Shown one piece after another: positions 1 to 6,849 of a stretch of DNA of 10,192 bases. The stretch covers positions 1-10,192 of the forward strand of contig JANNHP010000444.1 in assembly GCA_031404455.1 (NCBI GenBank), written 5' to 3'. The first letter of the stretch is position 1, and every line of letters begins with the position of its first letter. Source of the stretch: JANNHP01 sp031404455 (GTDB taxonomy: Bacteria; Planctomycetota; JAJSAM01; JAJVHW01). A model generated the notes under the pieces. It was not told where the DNA came from. It made no database searches and saw only the letters and a program-made list of their open reading frames with translations. The translations under genes were made by a program, and so were the position numbers.

Positions 1-1561
1 CCTGCGCCCAGTTCGCGGCGGAGTACGTGTCGTTGCCCTCTGCGTCGAGGAGAGCGCCGAGGCCGCCCGCCCACGAGTGACCGTCGGCGCCGTCGCCGCG
101 ACGGCCCATCGAGCAGCCCTGGGCGTTGGAGACGGAGAGGACCTTCGCGTCCTTCAACTGGTGATACGACGGGCGCTTCGTGACGACCGGGTCCGCGATC
201 GCGACGTACTGGTCGTTGCCGGATCGGTCGGCGAGGACGCCGACGCCCGCGGCGCCGCCGAAGCCCTGTCCGTCCGATCGGATCTCGTACTTGTCCGCGC
301 CGGCGGCATCGAAGAGGAGGCCGACGCCGAAGAACCCCGCGCCCTGGCTCTCGTACCACCCCATGCGGGTGTCGTCGCCGGCGAGATCGATGAGCGCGCC
401 GAGACCGAACTGCCCTGCGCCCTGCGACAGCGAGCCGGCCGCGACGTAGAAGTCGTCCCCGCCGGCGTCGAGCAGCACGCCCACACCGCAGACTCCCGAT
501 CCCTGCGCGCGGTCCGCGCCTCCGTACTTGTCGGCTCCACCGAGGTCGAGCGCCGCGGCGACGGGACGTCCCGGGTCGGACGAAGCGATGCGTCCCATCC
601 AGCCGTCGTCGCCGCCGAGGTCGACGACAAGGAACGCGCCTTCGTCGCCGAGATCGATCACGTCGTCGCCTTCGCCCGTGACGACGACGCGCCCCCACGG
701 CGTCTCTTGCACGAAGCGCAGCGACTTCAGCGTCCCGAGCCGCGCCCCGACGAGCGGCGTCAGCGCCACGCGCGCCTGATCCAGCGCCTCGACCGTCTTC
801 ATCGACGCATACCAGAGGCTCGCCTCGTCCCACGTCCGCGCGACGTCGTCCACCGCGGGCTCGTAGTCGAGGGCGTCCACCTCCTCGGCGCCGAGGTCGA
901 GGCGCCGCGCGACGGCCATCCGCTGCTCCATCGGGACGTTCCGGAACGCCATGTCGGCCCAGCGGTGTGCGTCGACGAGGTTCAGCACGAGTTGTCCGAG
1001 AACTTCGCTGATGTCCTTCGGCAACTTCGACGCCGCCTCCGCGAGGTCCTTCTCGACGGTCGGATACGGCGACTCCTGGCCGAACGTCACGTACTTCGAC
1101 GGCCGCCCGGCGGCCTTGTAGACCTCGAAGATCGCCTGATCGAGCGGAGTCGGCTTCGCCGTGAGGTTGGCCGAGTACGCGCGCAACCCGCCGAACCGGC
1201 GGTTGATGCCGAGCGCGTGGACGGCCTGCATCAGCGCGCCCGATCCGCGCACGCCCTTGTCCGTCAGCGTCTCGGGCGTGAGGAACTGCTTCACTCCCGC
1301 GCCCATCGCGCGGACCCACGGCACCGTCGCGAACGGCTCGGCGAGGAGGTCGTCGAAGTGCCGCAGCTTGTACGGGACGATCGGGTAGCCCTCCCACGTG
1401 CCGCGCGCCTGCCAGCCGACGTCGCGGCGGGTGAGGTGCTGGATCGCGAGCGCCTCGTCGATCGCGTCCGGCGGCGCGGCCGACGGCGGGTCGCCGGCGC
1501 GGGCGGAGACGGCGCAGAGAGCGGCGAGGACGACGGCGGCGACGATCGGGCGAGACGGCAT
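1..1561 (-). CDS. Secreted protein with GDD-Y type repeats (N-terminal part, cut by window edge)
   Basis: The frame runs from ATG at 1561 to base 1 without a stop, giving 520 codons of a longer protein. Residues 1-22 look like a Sec signal peptide: Arg4, a hydrophobic core and an A-R-A cleavage motif after residue 22. A non-repetitive region follows to about residue 300, including an aromatic-rich stretch near residues 50-70. From about 313 there are seven short repeats of the form (L/V)xDxxGxDxY, at about 313, 338, 363, 390, 416, 443 and 504. Most are 25-27 residues apart and linked by QGxGxxGxGxL segments. The Asp/Gly-rich turns resemble repeats that bind calcium or build beta-solenoids, but ligand and fold are inference. 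A GGAGGG ribosome site at 1566-1571 lies 4 nt before ATG and supports the start. Function is unknown; an exported or surface protein is most likely. Confidence 0.85.
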   Translation of the reverse strand, partial: MPSRPIVAAVVLAALCAVSARAGDPPSAAPPDAIDEALAIQHLTRRDVGWQARGTWEGYPIVPYKLRHFDDLLAEPFATVPWVRAMGAGVKQFLTPETLTDKGVRGSGALMQAVHALGINRRFGGLRAYSANLTAKPTPLDQAIFEVYKAAGRPSKYVTFGQESPYPTVEKDLAEAASKLPKDISEVLGQLVLNLVDAHRWADMAFRNVPMEQRMAVARRLDLGAEEVDALDYEPAVDDVARTWDEASLWYASMKTVEALDQARVALTPLVGARLGTLKSLRFVQETPWGRVVVTGEGDDVIDLGDEGAFLVVDLGGDDGWMGRIASSDPGRPVAAALDLGGADKYGGADRAQGSGVCGVGVLLDAGGDDFYVAAGSLSQGAGQFGLGALIDLAGDDTRMGWYESQGAGFFGVGLLFDAAGADKYEIRSDGQGFGGAAGVGVLADRSGNDQYVAIADPVVTKRPSYHQLKDAKVLSVSNAQGCSMGRRGDGADGHSWAGGLGALLDAEGNDTYSAANWAQ

Positions 1562-1565
1562 GGTT

Positions 1566-1571
1566 CCCTCC
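1566..1571 (-). promoter_or_regulatory. Ribosome binding site of the GDD-Y repeat protein
   Basis: GGAGGG on the minus strand lies 4 nt before the ATG at 1561. Several neighbouring genes lack such a site, so it helps to fix this start. A weak -10-like TATCCT sits at 1579-1584, but no matching -35 was found. Confidence 0.6.
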
Positions 1572-1592
1572 GCGACGCAGGATAGGACGAAC

Positions 1593-1625
1593 GCGACGAA
1601 AACGGTTCGGAGACGTTTCCGACGC
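1593..1625. repeat. Palindromic element, copy A
   Basis: An imperfect 33-bp palindrome is centred on 1609. Its 12-nt arms, GCGACGAAAACG and CGTTTCCGACGC, pair at 10 of 12 positions around the 9-nt loop GTTCGGAGA. Over 38 aligned bases it matches copy B (from 2327) at 33. It shares length, arm size and loop core with copy C (8713-8745). It lies between two divergently transcribed genes, so it cannot simply be a terminator for either. A REP-like dispersed element or a protein-binding site is more likely. Confidence 0.65.
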
Positions 1626-1682
1626 TTCCTCCGCCCGACCCGCCGCTTGCGCCGGGCGCGCCCCGCGTGCGACGCTCGCCGC

Positions 1683-2318
1683 GTGCCGCGCGCGAAGACC
1701 CCGTACCAGCTCTGCCTCGCGGAACTCCGCGCGGGCGGGATACTGATGGTCGCAGGTGGTATGCAGCGGAGTGTCACGACGATCGTCGCCGGCGCTCCGA
1801 TCGGCGGCTCGTGGTGGGGACATGAGGCGGGGCGGAAGATCTACGATCTCTCCAAGCGTCTCCTCGCTCACAAGGACGTCCTCGCCGTCAAGCTCGTCGA
1901 CGGGAAGGTCACGCTCGTCCATCGATCCCTCTGGCCGGACGTCCTCGCCATGGCGACGAGCGGCGCGCCGTGGCAGGTCGAGTGGCTCTCACGGCGGGAG
2001 GCGGAACTCCTCGAACTCGTCGAGGAGGAGGGCCGCGTCGTCGTCGATACCGAACTCGCCGAGAAGTTCGACGCCGCGCCGAAAGAGTTCGGGAAGTCGC
2101 TCGAGGCGCGGCTGCTCGTCCTCTCGACGAACGTCCACACCGACTCGGGCGCGCACGCCCGGGTGCTGACGTCGTGGTGGTCGTGGGCCGAGGAGAAGGG
2201 CGTCGCGCCGGAGCCGAACGAGCTCGACGCGCGCCTTCGCCTCGAGATCGCGGCGAAGACGCTCGGCCCGCGCGCGCGGCTGCCGTGGTTCATGGCGTCC
2301 GTGCGCCGCCGGTTCTGA
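1683..2318 (+). CDS. Conserved protein of unknown function (GSWWGH motif)
   Basis: This is a 211-residue cytoplasmic-type protein with no signal peptide or membrane segment. I chose GTG at 1683 because it is the first in-frame start after the divergent gene's start; the open frame continues upstream to an ATG at 1398, but that stretch is antisense to the secreted-protein gene. No Shine-Dalgarno is visible. The N-terminal half (residues about 20-80) contains GGSWWGHEAG, a helix, then VKLVDGKVTLVHRSLWP. I recall this pattern from unnamed bacterial proteins of similar size, without an established function. The C-terminal half is helical and charged (LSRREAELLELVEEEGRV, then KSLEARLLVLSTNVHTDSG) and could form a winged-helix-like domain; that is inference. 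Palindromic copies A and B flank the gene. It converges on hrpB. Confidence 0.75.
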   Translation: MPRAKTPYQLCLAELRAGGILMVAGGMQRSVTTIVAGAPIGGSWWGHEAGRKIYDLSKRLLAHKDVLAVKLVDGKVTLVHRSLWPDVLAMATSGAPWQVEWLSRREAELLELVEEEGRVVVDTELAEKFDAAPKEFGKSLEARLLVLSTNVHTDSGAHARVLTSWWSWAEEKGVAPEPNELDARLRLEIAAKTLGPRARLPWFMASVRRRF

Positions 2319-2321
2319 GCG

Positions 2322-2364
2322 AGAAAGCGACGAAATCGGGTCGGAGACGGTACCGACGCTTTCT
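2322..2364. repeat. Palindromic element, copy B, between convergent genes
   Basis: Copy B has its core at 2327-2359, centred on 2343, with loop GGTCGGAGA. Its arms GCGACGAAATCG and CGGTACCGACGC pair less well than in the other copies (8 Watson-Crick pairs plus one wobble of 12). The palindrome extends outward, however, giving a perfect outer 8-bp stem AGAAAGCG/CGCTTTCT (2322-2329 with 2357-2364). It fills the gap between the stop at 2318 and the hrpB stop at 2363, which it overlaps, so it could act as a bidirectional terminator. Its near-identity to copy A, which lies between divergent genes, points to a repeat family. Confidence 0.65.
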
Positions 2365-4894
2365 AGCGCTTTCGCGGCGGACGGCGCTCGGCGACTGCCG
2401 TCCGCGGGTCCTCCGGCCACGAGTGACGCGGATACCGGCGCTTCAGCTCGCGGCGGACCTCGGGGTACGTGTTCGTCCAGAAGCTCGCGAGGTCGTCGGT
2501 CACCTGCTGCGGACGGTGGTTCGGCGCGAGGAGGTGGAGCAGCACCTTGACGCGGCCGCCGGCGACGCGCGGCGTGTCCTTCCAGCCGAAGATCTCCTGG
2601 ATGCGGACGGCGAGGACCGGCGGTCGCTCCGCTTCCCACTTCAAGGTGACGTGGCTCCCGCTCGGCACGGCGACGCGTTCCGGCGCCTCGCGGTCGAGCG
2701 CGGCGCGCTGACGGTGGTCGAGGCGTGCGCGCAGCGCCTCCGAGAGCGGCGCGCGACGGAGTTCCTCGAACGAACGCAGGCCAGCGCACAGATCGGGCAG
2801 CGCCGCGCGGACGGCGTCGTCGTCGAGCGGGGGCGGCGCGAGGTCGGGCATGACGCCGCGCAGGAACGCGACGCGAGCGCGGAGCGACGCGACCTCCGGC
2901 GCCGCGAGGTCGAGTGCGCGGTCGAGTCGCGTCGCGGCCGCCTCGGCGAGGAGACGATCGACGCTGCCGTCGTCGGGGAGGGCCGCGGGCGTCTCGTCGA
3001 GGACGAGTTCGTCGTAGCGAGTGCGGCGGACGGCGGAGACGCGCTCGGTCACGTCGTCGAACGTCACCTCGACCGACGTCTTCACCCGCGACGCCGGCAG
3101 CCACGCGCGTTCGACCGCCGACGCGCGGCGGACGAGCGCCTCGCCGCCCGCGCCGGCGTCGATCTCGACCGCGACGAAGAGTTCCGCGTCCGCGACGGCG
3201 CTCTCGTCGGCGAGCCGGACTCCGCGTCCGGTGACGAGCACCGCGCGCCGGTTGCCGGGCGTGCGCCGCTTCGCGAGCCGGTCCGGGAACCCGGCGAAGA
3301 TCGCGCGCAGCACGGCCTCGTCCGCGTCCACGTCCGCGCGCGGCGCCTTGCCGAGCGCGTCGTCCACCGTGCGGACGAGGTCGTCGCGCGCGCGCAGCAC
3401 GAAGTCCGCCGACGCCGCGTGGACCTCGCCGATCTCCGACGACCGCGAACCGCCGCGTTCCCAGCGCTCGAGAGCGTCCATGCGGTCGAGGACGTCGGAC
3501 TCCGACTCATGCCGCGCGCCGCGAATGCGGCGATCGGCGCGGATCGGGTCGCGCTCGGCGAGGAGCGCCGCCGCCATCGCGGCCGGCCGCGGATGGCCGA
3601 GACGATGTCCCTCGACGACGAGGCGCGCGAGCCGCGGATGCACGGGCAGGCGCGCCATCGCTTCGCCCGTCTCCGTGAGATGTCCGTCCACGATCGCGTC
3701 CAGGCATCGCAGAAGATCCAGCGCCGACGCGAGACGCGCGGCGTCCGGCGCCTCGAACCACGGGAATGCGGCGGGCTCGCGCTCGCCCCACGCGAGCAGT
3801 TCGAGCACCGCGCCCGCGAGATCGATCCTCCTGACCTCCGGGACGAGTTCGGCCGGGAACGCGCGCTCCTCGTGCGCCGTCCACAGCCGCAACGCGATGC
3901 CCGGCGCGACGCGCCCCGCGCGGCCGGTGCGCTGCACGATCGACGACTTCGCGATCCGCTCGCTCTCCAGACGGTCCATGCCGATCGCCGGATCGTGGCG
4001 CATGACGCGCGCGAGCCCCGAATCGACGACGGCCGTCACGCCCTCGACGGTCACCGACGACTCCGCCACGTTCGTCGCGAGGACGACGCGCCGCCGCGGA
4101 CCGGAGCGCAAGGCCGCGTCCTGCATCTGCGGTGGCAGGTCGCCGAAGAGTTCGCAGACATCGGCGCCGAGTCGCCGCGCGTCCGCCGCGATCCGTTCGC
4201 CGACGCGGCGGATCTCGCCGACGCCGGGCAGGAAGACGAGCACGTCACCCGTCGTCGCCGCGAGCGCGCGGCGCACACCGTCGGCCGCGACGTCCTCCAC
4301 GCGGCGCGTGTCGGGACGCTCGAGGTGGCGGATCTCCACAGGATGCAGGAACCCGGCGCTCTCGACGACTGGCGCGTCGCCGAGGAAAGCCGCGACCGGC
4401 GCGGCGTCGATCGTGGCCGACATCGCCAGGATGCGGAGATCCGCCCGCGCCTCGCGCTGGACGCGGCGGCACATCGCGAGCGCGAGGTCGGCCGCGAGCG
4501 TGCGTTCGTGGAACTCGTCGAAGACGACCGCGCCCACGCCCTCGAGGTACGGATCGTCCTGGAGGCGCCGGAGCAGCACGCCTTCGGTGACGGCGACGAT
4601 CCGCGTCCGCGGCCCGGCCTTCCTGTCGAACCGCACGACGTAGCCGATCTCGTCGCCGACGTTCCCGCCGCGCTCCATCGCGATCCGCCGCGCCGCCGCA
4701 CGCGCCGCCACGCGCCGCGGTTCGACGAGAACGATCTGCCCCGTCCCCACGAGCCCCGCGTCGAGGATCGCCGGCGGCACACGGGTCGTCTTGCCCGCGC
4801 CCGCCGGAGCCCGCAGCACCGCGTTCGGCGCGCGGCGGAGTGCATCGAGGAGACGCGGCAGCGCTTCGTCGATCGGGAGCGGGTCGAGCGGCAT
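2363..4894 (-). CDS. hrpB: ATP-dependent RNA helicase HrpB
   Basis: An 843-residue DEAH-family helicase at the usual HrpB length. Visible motifs in order: Walker A APAGAGKTT (29-37), the DEAH-box variant DEFHER (126-131), MSAT (158-161), FLPG (221-224), TNVAESSVT (274-282) and QRTGRAGR (321-328). The C-terminus carries the HrpB-type extension, including RIQEIFGWKDTPRVAGG and a terminal RYPRHSWPEDP. The family unwinds nucleic acid using ATP; its cellular role is poorly defined, and in some bacteria it takes part in mRNA processing. The ATG at 4894 fits the family N-terminus, and no ribosome site precedes it. It is divergent from the nucleotidyltransferase gene with only 28 bp between them, and its stop lies inside palindrome copy B. 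No frameshift or missing motif was seen. Confidence 0.95.
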   Translation of the reverse strand: MPLDPLPIDEALPRLLDALRRAPNAVLRAPAGAGKTTRVPPAILDAGLVGTGQIVLVEPRRVAARAAARRIAMERGGNVGDEIGYVVRFDRKAGPRTRIVAVTEGVLLRRLQDDPYLEGVGAVVFDEFHERTLAADLALAMCRRVQREARADLRILAMSATIDAAPVAAFLGDAPVVESAGFLHPVEIRHLERPDTRRVEDVAADGVRRALAATTGDVLVFLPGVGEIRRVGERIAADARRLGADVCELFGDLPPQMQDAALRSGPRRRVVLATNVAESSVTVEGVTAVVDSGLARVMRHDPAIGMDRLESERIAKSSIVQRTGRAGRVAPGIALRLWTAHEERAFPAELVPEVRRIDLAGAVLELLAWGEREPAAFPWFEAPDAARLASALDLLRCLDAIVDGHLTETGEAMARLPVHPRLARLVVEGHRLGHPRPAAMAAALLAERDPIRADRRIRGARHESESDVLDRMDALERWERGGSRSSEIGEVHAASADFVLRARDDLVRTVDDALGKAPRADVDADEAVLRAIFAGFPDRLAKRRTPGNRRAVLVTGRGVRLADESAVADAELFVAVEIDAGAGGEALVRRASAVERAWLPASRVKTSVEVTFDDVTERVSAVRRTRYDELVLDETPAALPDDGSVDRLLAEAAATRLDRALDLAAPEVASLRARVAFLRGVMPDLAPPPLDDDAVRAALPDLCAGLRSFEELRRAPLSEALRARLDHRQRAALDREAPERVAVPSGSHVTLKWEAERPPVLAVRIQEIFGWKDTPRVAGGRVKVLLHLLAPNHRPQQVTDDLASFWTNTYPEVRRELKRRYPRHSWPEDPRTAVAERRPPRKR

Positions 4895-4922
4895 CGTCGG
4901 ACGTGGTTTACCCTCTCACCCC
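4895..4922. promoter_or_regulatory. Short divergent promoter region of hrpB and the nucleotidyltransferase gene
   Basis: The only AT-rich sequence in this 28-bp gap is the near-palindrome GGTTTACC (4905-4912). Its centre lies 14.5 nt from the first base of each flanking gene. On the plus strand TTTACC, and on the minus strand TAAACC, could each act as a weak -10 (3 of 6 consensus bases) followed by 10 nt and the start codon. A shared symmetric -10 is an inference; no convincing -35 was seen on either strand. Confidence 0.35.
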
Positions 4923-5486
4923 GTGACCAGCGCGATCCTCCTCGCCGCCGGGGCGTCGTCCCGCATGGGACGTCCCAAGGCGCTGCTGCCGATCGGCGGG
5001 CGACCGGCCGTCGAGACGATCGTCGCGACTCTGCGCGCGGGCGGCGCGGACGACGTGGTCGTCGTCGTCGGACGGCACGCGGCGGAGATCCGCGCGGGCG
5101 CCGATCTGCGCAGCGCTCGCGTCATCGACAACCCGAAGTGGGCCGCGGGCCGCACGTCGTCGATCCAGGCGGGTCTCGCGGCGCTCTCGCCCGGCGCCGA
5201 GTGGACGCTGCTCGCACTCGTCGACATGCCGCTGGTCCGCCCCGAGACCGTCCGCGCGCTCCTCGCGACGCCGCGCGACGACGCCGACGTCGTCGTCCCG
5301 GTCCACGACGGACGGCGCGGTCATCCGATCCTGCTGCGTCGCACGCTCTTCCCCGCGATCGCGTCGCTCGGTCCCGACGTGCCGCTCCGCGACATCGTCC
5401 GCGCGGCGCGCCGCGTGGACGTGCCGGTGGACGATCCGGGCGTTCTCGTCGACTTCGACGAACCGGACGACGTCCGCGTCGGCTGA
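4923..5486 (+). CDS. MobA/MocA-like nucleotidyltransferase (NTP transferase family)
   Basis: A 187-residue protein with a complete nucleotidyltransferase fold signature. Near the N-terminus is the nucleotide-binding loop LLAAGASSRMGRPKALLP (residues 6-23). VIDNPKWAAGRTSSIQAGL (67-85) is typical of the MocA-like branch. D101 in LVDMPLV is the expected metal-binding Asp, and GHPILLRR (133-140) also fits that branch. MocA and MobA attach CMP or GMP to the molybdenum cofactor; relatives act on other substrates. No molybdenum enzyme or XdhC-type partner is in the window, so the substrate is open. GTG at 4923 places the binding loop at the N-terminus as in the family; the ATG at 4791 would run through hrpB. 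Its stop is 10 bp from that of the convergent membrane protein. Confidence 0.88.
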   Translation: MTSAILLAAGASSRMGRPKALLPIGGRPAVETIVATLRAGGADDVVVVVGRHAAEIRAGADLRSARVIDNPKWAAGRTSSIQAGLAALSPGAEWTLLALVDMPLVRPETVRALLATPRDDADVVVPVHDGRRGHPILLRRTLFPAIASLGPDVPLRDIVRAARRVDVPVDDPGVLVDFDEPDDVRVG

Positions 5487-5496
5487 CGTCTACCCC

Positions 5497-6378
5497 TCAG
5501 GCCGAACGGTTCGCCGGGCGCGGCGCGCGAACGGCCACGTCCGGCGGGACGCCGCCGAGTTCGATGATCGCGCGGCGGCGCCGGTCGGCGAGCACGCCGA
5601 ACACCGCGCCGTAGATGCCGATGAGCGACCCGCCGACGCCGCCCAGCCATCCACCGATCGCGCCCGCGCCCGCGAGACCGCCCCAGAGCGCCACGGCCGC
5701 GGCGCCGCCCGCGAAGAGCGCGACCGCGAGCGACGTCCCGACGAAGAGCGAACGCACGACGAACCTGCGGAAGTCGCGACAGAGACGGTCCACCTCGGTG
5801 GGGTCCGTCGCGGTCGAGAGATCCTGCTTCGTGCGGCCCGCGGCAATGGCCCAGAGCCCCCATCCCGCGAGGAAGAGCAGCGCACCGAACCAGAGATTGC
5901 CGACGACCCAGCCCCGCGTGCCCCACGAGACGCGGCCGTCCGCCGCGGCCCAGGCGACGACCGCCGCGGACGCGAGCAACGCCAGGATCGGCAGGGCCCA
6001 GAACCGCCGCGGGAGGATCGTCTCCTCGTCGCGCACGACGAGACTCGCCACGCGTCGCGTGGTCGCGGGCGGAGCGGTCCGTTCGGCGGCGATCGCCGCG
6101 CGATCGCGACGGATCAGCGGCAGGGCGCCGATCCACCAGCCGACGTGGAAAGCAGCGCCGCCGAGCACGAACGGGATCGCGGGCGCGTTCTCGAGGCCGT
6201 ACATCGCCGCGACGGCCGCGCCGCTGAACGCGAGCGCGATGACGATCGTGCGGCGCAATGCGAGACGCCCCGCCTCGCGCGTGCCCTCCGTCATCGAACG
6301 CATCCGCACGGTCTGCGTGAGGACGGCGAGCGTCGGCGCCCACGCCATCGTCAGGGCGAACACGATTCCGATCGTCAC
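5497..6378 (-). CDS. Seven-segment membrane protein, partner of GntR regulator
   Basis: A 293-residue integral membrane protein. Likely membrane segments are at about residues 2-21, 44-61, 67-89, 126-146, 157-179, 211-234 and 236-263; the last two are rich in Gly and Ala. Charged loops lie at 90-125 and 181-210, and the tail is Arg-rich. I do not recognise the family. Genes after YtrA-type GntR repressors often encode ABC transporter parts or small membrane proteins, but no ATP-binding motif is present here. The GTG start at 6378 overlaps the gntR stop as GTGA, and a perfect AAGGAGGTGA ribosome site lies just before it, so translation is probably coupled to gntR. Expression should follow the gntR promoter upstream of 6767. 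Confidence 0.85.
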   Translation of the reverse strand: MTIGIVFALTMAWAPTLAVLTQTVRMRSMTEGTREAGRLALRRTIVIALAFSGAAVAAMYGLENAPAIPFVLGGAAFHVGWWIGALPLIRRDRAAIAAERTAPPATTRRVASLVVRDEETILPRRFWALPILALLASAAVVAWAAADGRVSWGTRGWVVGNLWFGALLFLAGWGLWAIAAGRTKQDLSTATDPTEVDRLCRDFRRFVVRSLFVGTSLAVALFAGGAAAVALWGGLAGAGAIGGWLGGVGGSLIGIYGAVFGVLADRRRRAIIELGGVPPDVAVRAPRPANRSA

Positions 6379-6767
6379 GACGTCACCTCCTTGCGCGACG
6401 CCGCGAGGGCGCGCTCCACCACCGTGCGGACCTCGTCGGGCGTGAGCCCTGCGAGCCGCGCCTCGGCCGCCGCGTTGGCGACGGCGCTCGTCAGCGCCTC
6501 GCGCGCGGCGGCCTTCCCCTCTCCCGGGACGCGGTCGGTCACGACCACGACGCCCTGACCGTGTCTCACGCGGACGAGGCCGTCCTCTTCGAGGCGCCGG
6601 TAGGCCCGCGCCACCGTGTTCAGGTGGATGCCGAGGTCCCCCGCGAGCTGACGGACGGACGGCAGGCGTTCGCCGACCTTCACCCCGCCCCGCGCGATGG
6701 CCTCGCGCAGTCCGCGCACGATCTGCGCGTAGAGGGGCTCCCGGGAGTCGAGGTCAATCTCCAGCAC
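6375..6767 (-). CDS. GntR family transcriptional regulator, YtrA type
   Basis: A 130-residue protein with an N-terminal GntR winged helix. It opens with the YtrA-type DLDSREPLYAQIVRGLREAI. The helix-turn-helix is at about residues 36-57 (PSVRQLAGDLGIHLNTVARA), followed by the wing YRRLEEDGLVRVRHGQGVVV. The remaining 50 or so residues form a short helical tail, too small for an FCD or UTRA effector domain, which is usual for the YtrA subfamily. Such proteins normally repress their own operon, often with a membrane transport gene. The GTG start at 6767 gives the standard N-terminus. It has no Shine-Dalgarno and lies 7 nt after a -10-like TACAGT, so the mRNA may be leaderless. The downstream membrane gene overlaps it by 4 nt. 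Confidence 0.93.
   Translation of the reverse strand: MLEIDLDSREPLYAQIVRGLREAIARGGVKVGERLPSVRQLAGDLGIHLNTVARAYRRLEEDGLVRVRHGQGVVVVTDRVPGEGKAAAREALTSAVANAAAEARLAGLTPDEVRTVVERALAASRKEVTS
6383..6392 (-). promoter_or_regulatory. Consensus Shine-Dalgarno of the membrane protein, inside gntR
   Basis: AAGGAGGTGA on the minus strand lies within the last gntR codons, with its GGAGG core 7 nt before the GTG at 6378. The strong site and the 4-nt GTGA overlap fix this unusual start and indicate coupled translation. Confidence 0.85.
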
Positions 6768-6774
6768 GCGCCAG

Positions 6775-6803
6775 ACTGTACCACTGTCTGCAACAGTTGT
6801 CTA
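6775..6803 (-). promoter_or_regulatory. Promoter of the gntR operon
   Basis: On the minus strand, TAGACA (6798-6803, five of six consensus -35 bases) is followed by exactly 17 bp and TACAGT (6775-6780, four of six -10 bases). Transcription starting 7-8 nt after the -10 would begin at or one base before the GTG at 6767, giving an essentially leaderless transcript. This is the best housekeeping-type promoter in the window. Assignment rests on sequence match only. Confidence 0.6.
6783..6797. promoter_or_regulatory. Probable GntR operator between -35 and -10
   Basis: The 15-bp inverted repeat ACTGT-N5-ACAGT lies wholly within the 17-bp spacer of the gntR promoter. A further direct ACTGT half-site at 6775-6779 overlaps the -10. 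YtrA-type regulators commonly bind short palindromes over their own promoter, so autorepression is the natural reading. The N5 spacing excludes the LexA pattern CTGT-N8-ACAG. Confidence 0.5.
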
Positions 6804-6804
6804 T

Positions 6805-6847
6805 GCGGGATTTCGCACGCGCCGCCTCGGCGCGTGCAAAATCCCGC
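6805..6847. promoter_or_regulatory. Strong hairpin ending 2 nt before the ispH start codon
   Basis: Arms 6805-6824 and 6828-6847 pair at 19 of 20 positions; the only mismatch is C6814 with A6838. The loop is only 3 nt (6825-6827). In an ispH mRNA starting upstream, this would bury the whole ribosome-landing zone before GTG 6850. Possible roles are translational control of ispH, a transcription barrier between the divergent units, or a repeat element. Alternatively ispH is transcribed from a -10-like CAAAAT at 6837-6842, inside the right arm and 7 nt before GTG, so that the palindrome acts only as DNA. Confidence 0.7.
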
Positions 6848-6849
6848 AG

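Noticed and set aside
77..1585. A 502-codon plus-strand open frame
   Set aside because: It is antisense to the secreted repeat protein, which has a signal peptide, regular repeats and a ribosome site. The plus frame is low-complexity Arg/Val/Asp-rich sequence.
4923..5486. Naming the nucleotidyltransferase mobA or mocA
   Set aside because: The fold is clear, but no molybdenum cofactor genes are nearby and the family has several substrates, so a symbol would overstate the evidence.
1970..5614. A 1214-codon open frame on the plus strand
   Set aside because: It lies antisense to hrpB, whose full motif set is intact, and is Arg/Ala/Asp-rich without any family motif. It also overlaps real genes on the plus strand in other frames. 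It is a product of GC-rich third positions.
6775..6797. LexA-type SOS box upstream of gntR
   Set aside because: CTGT and ACAG half-sites occur, but no pair has the required 8-bp spacing.
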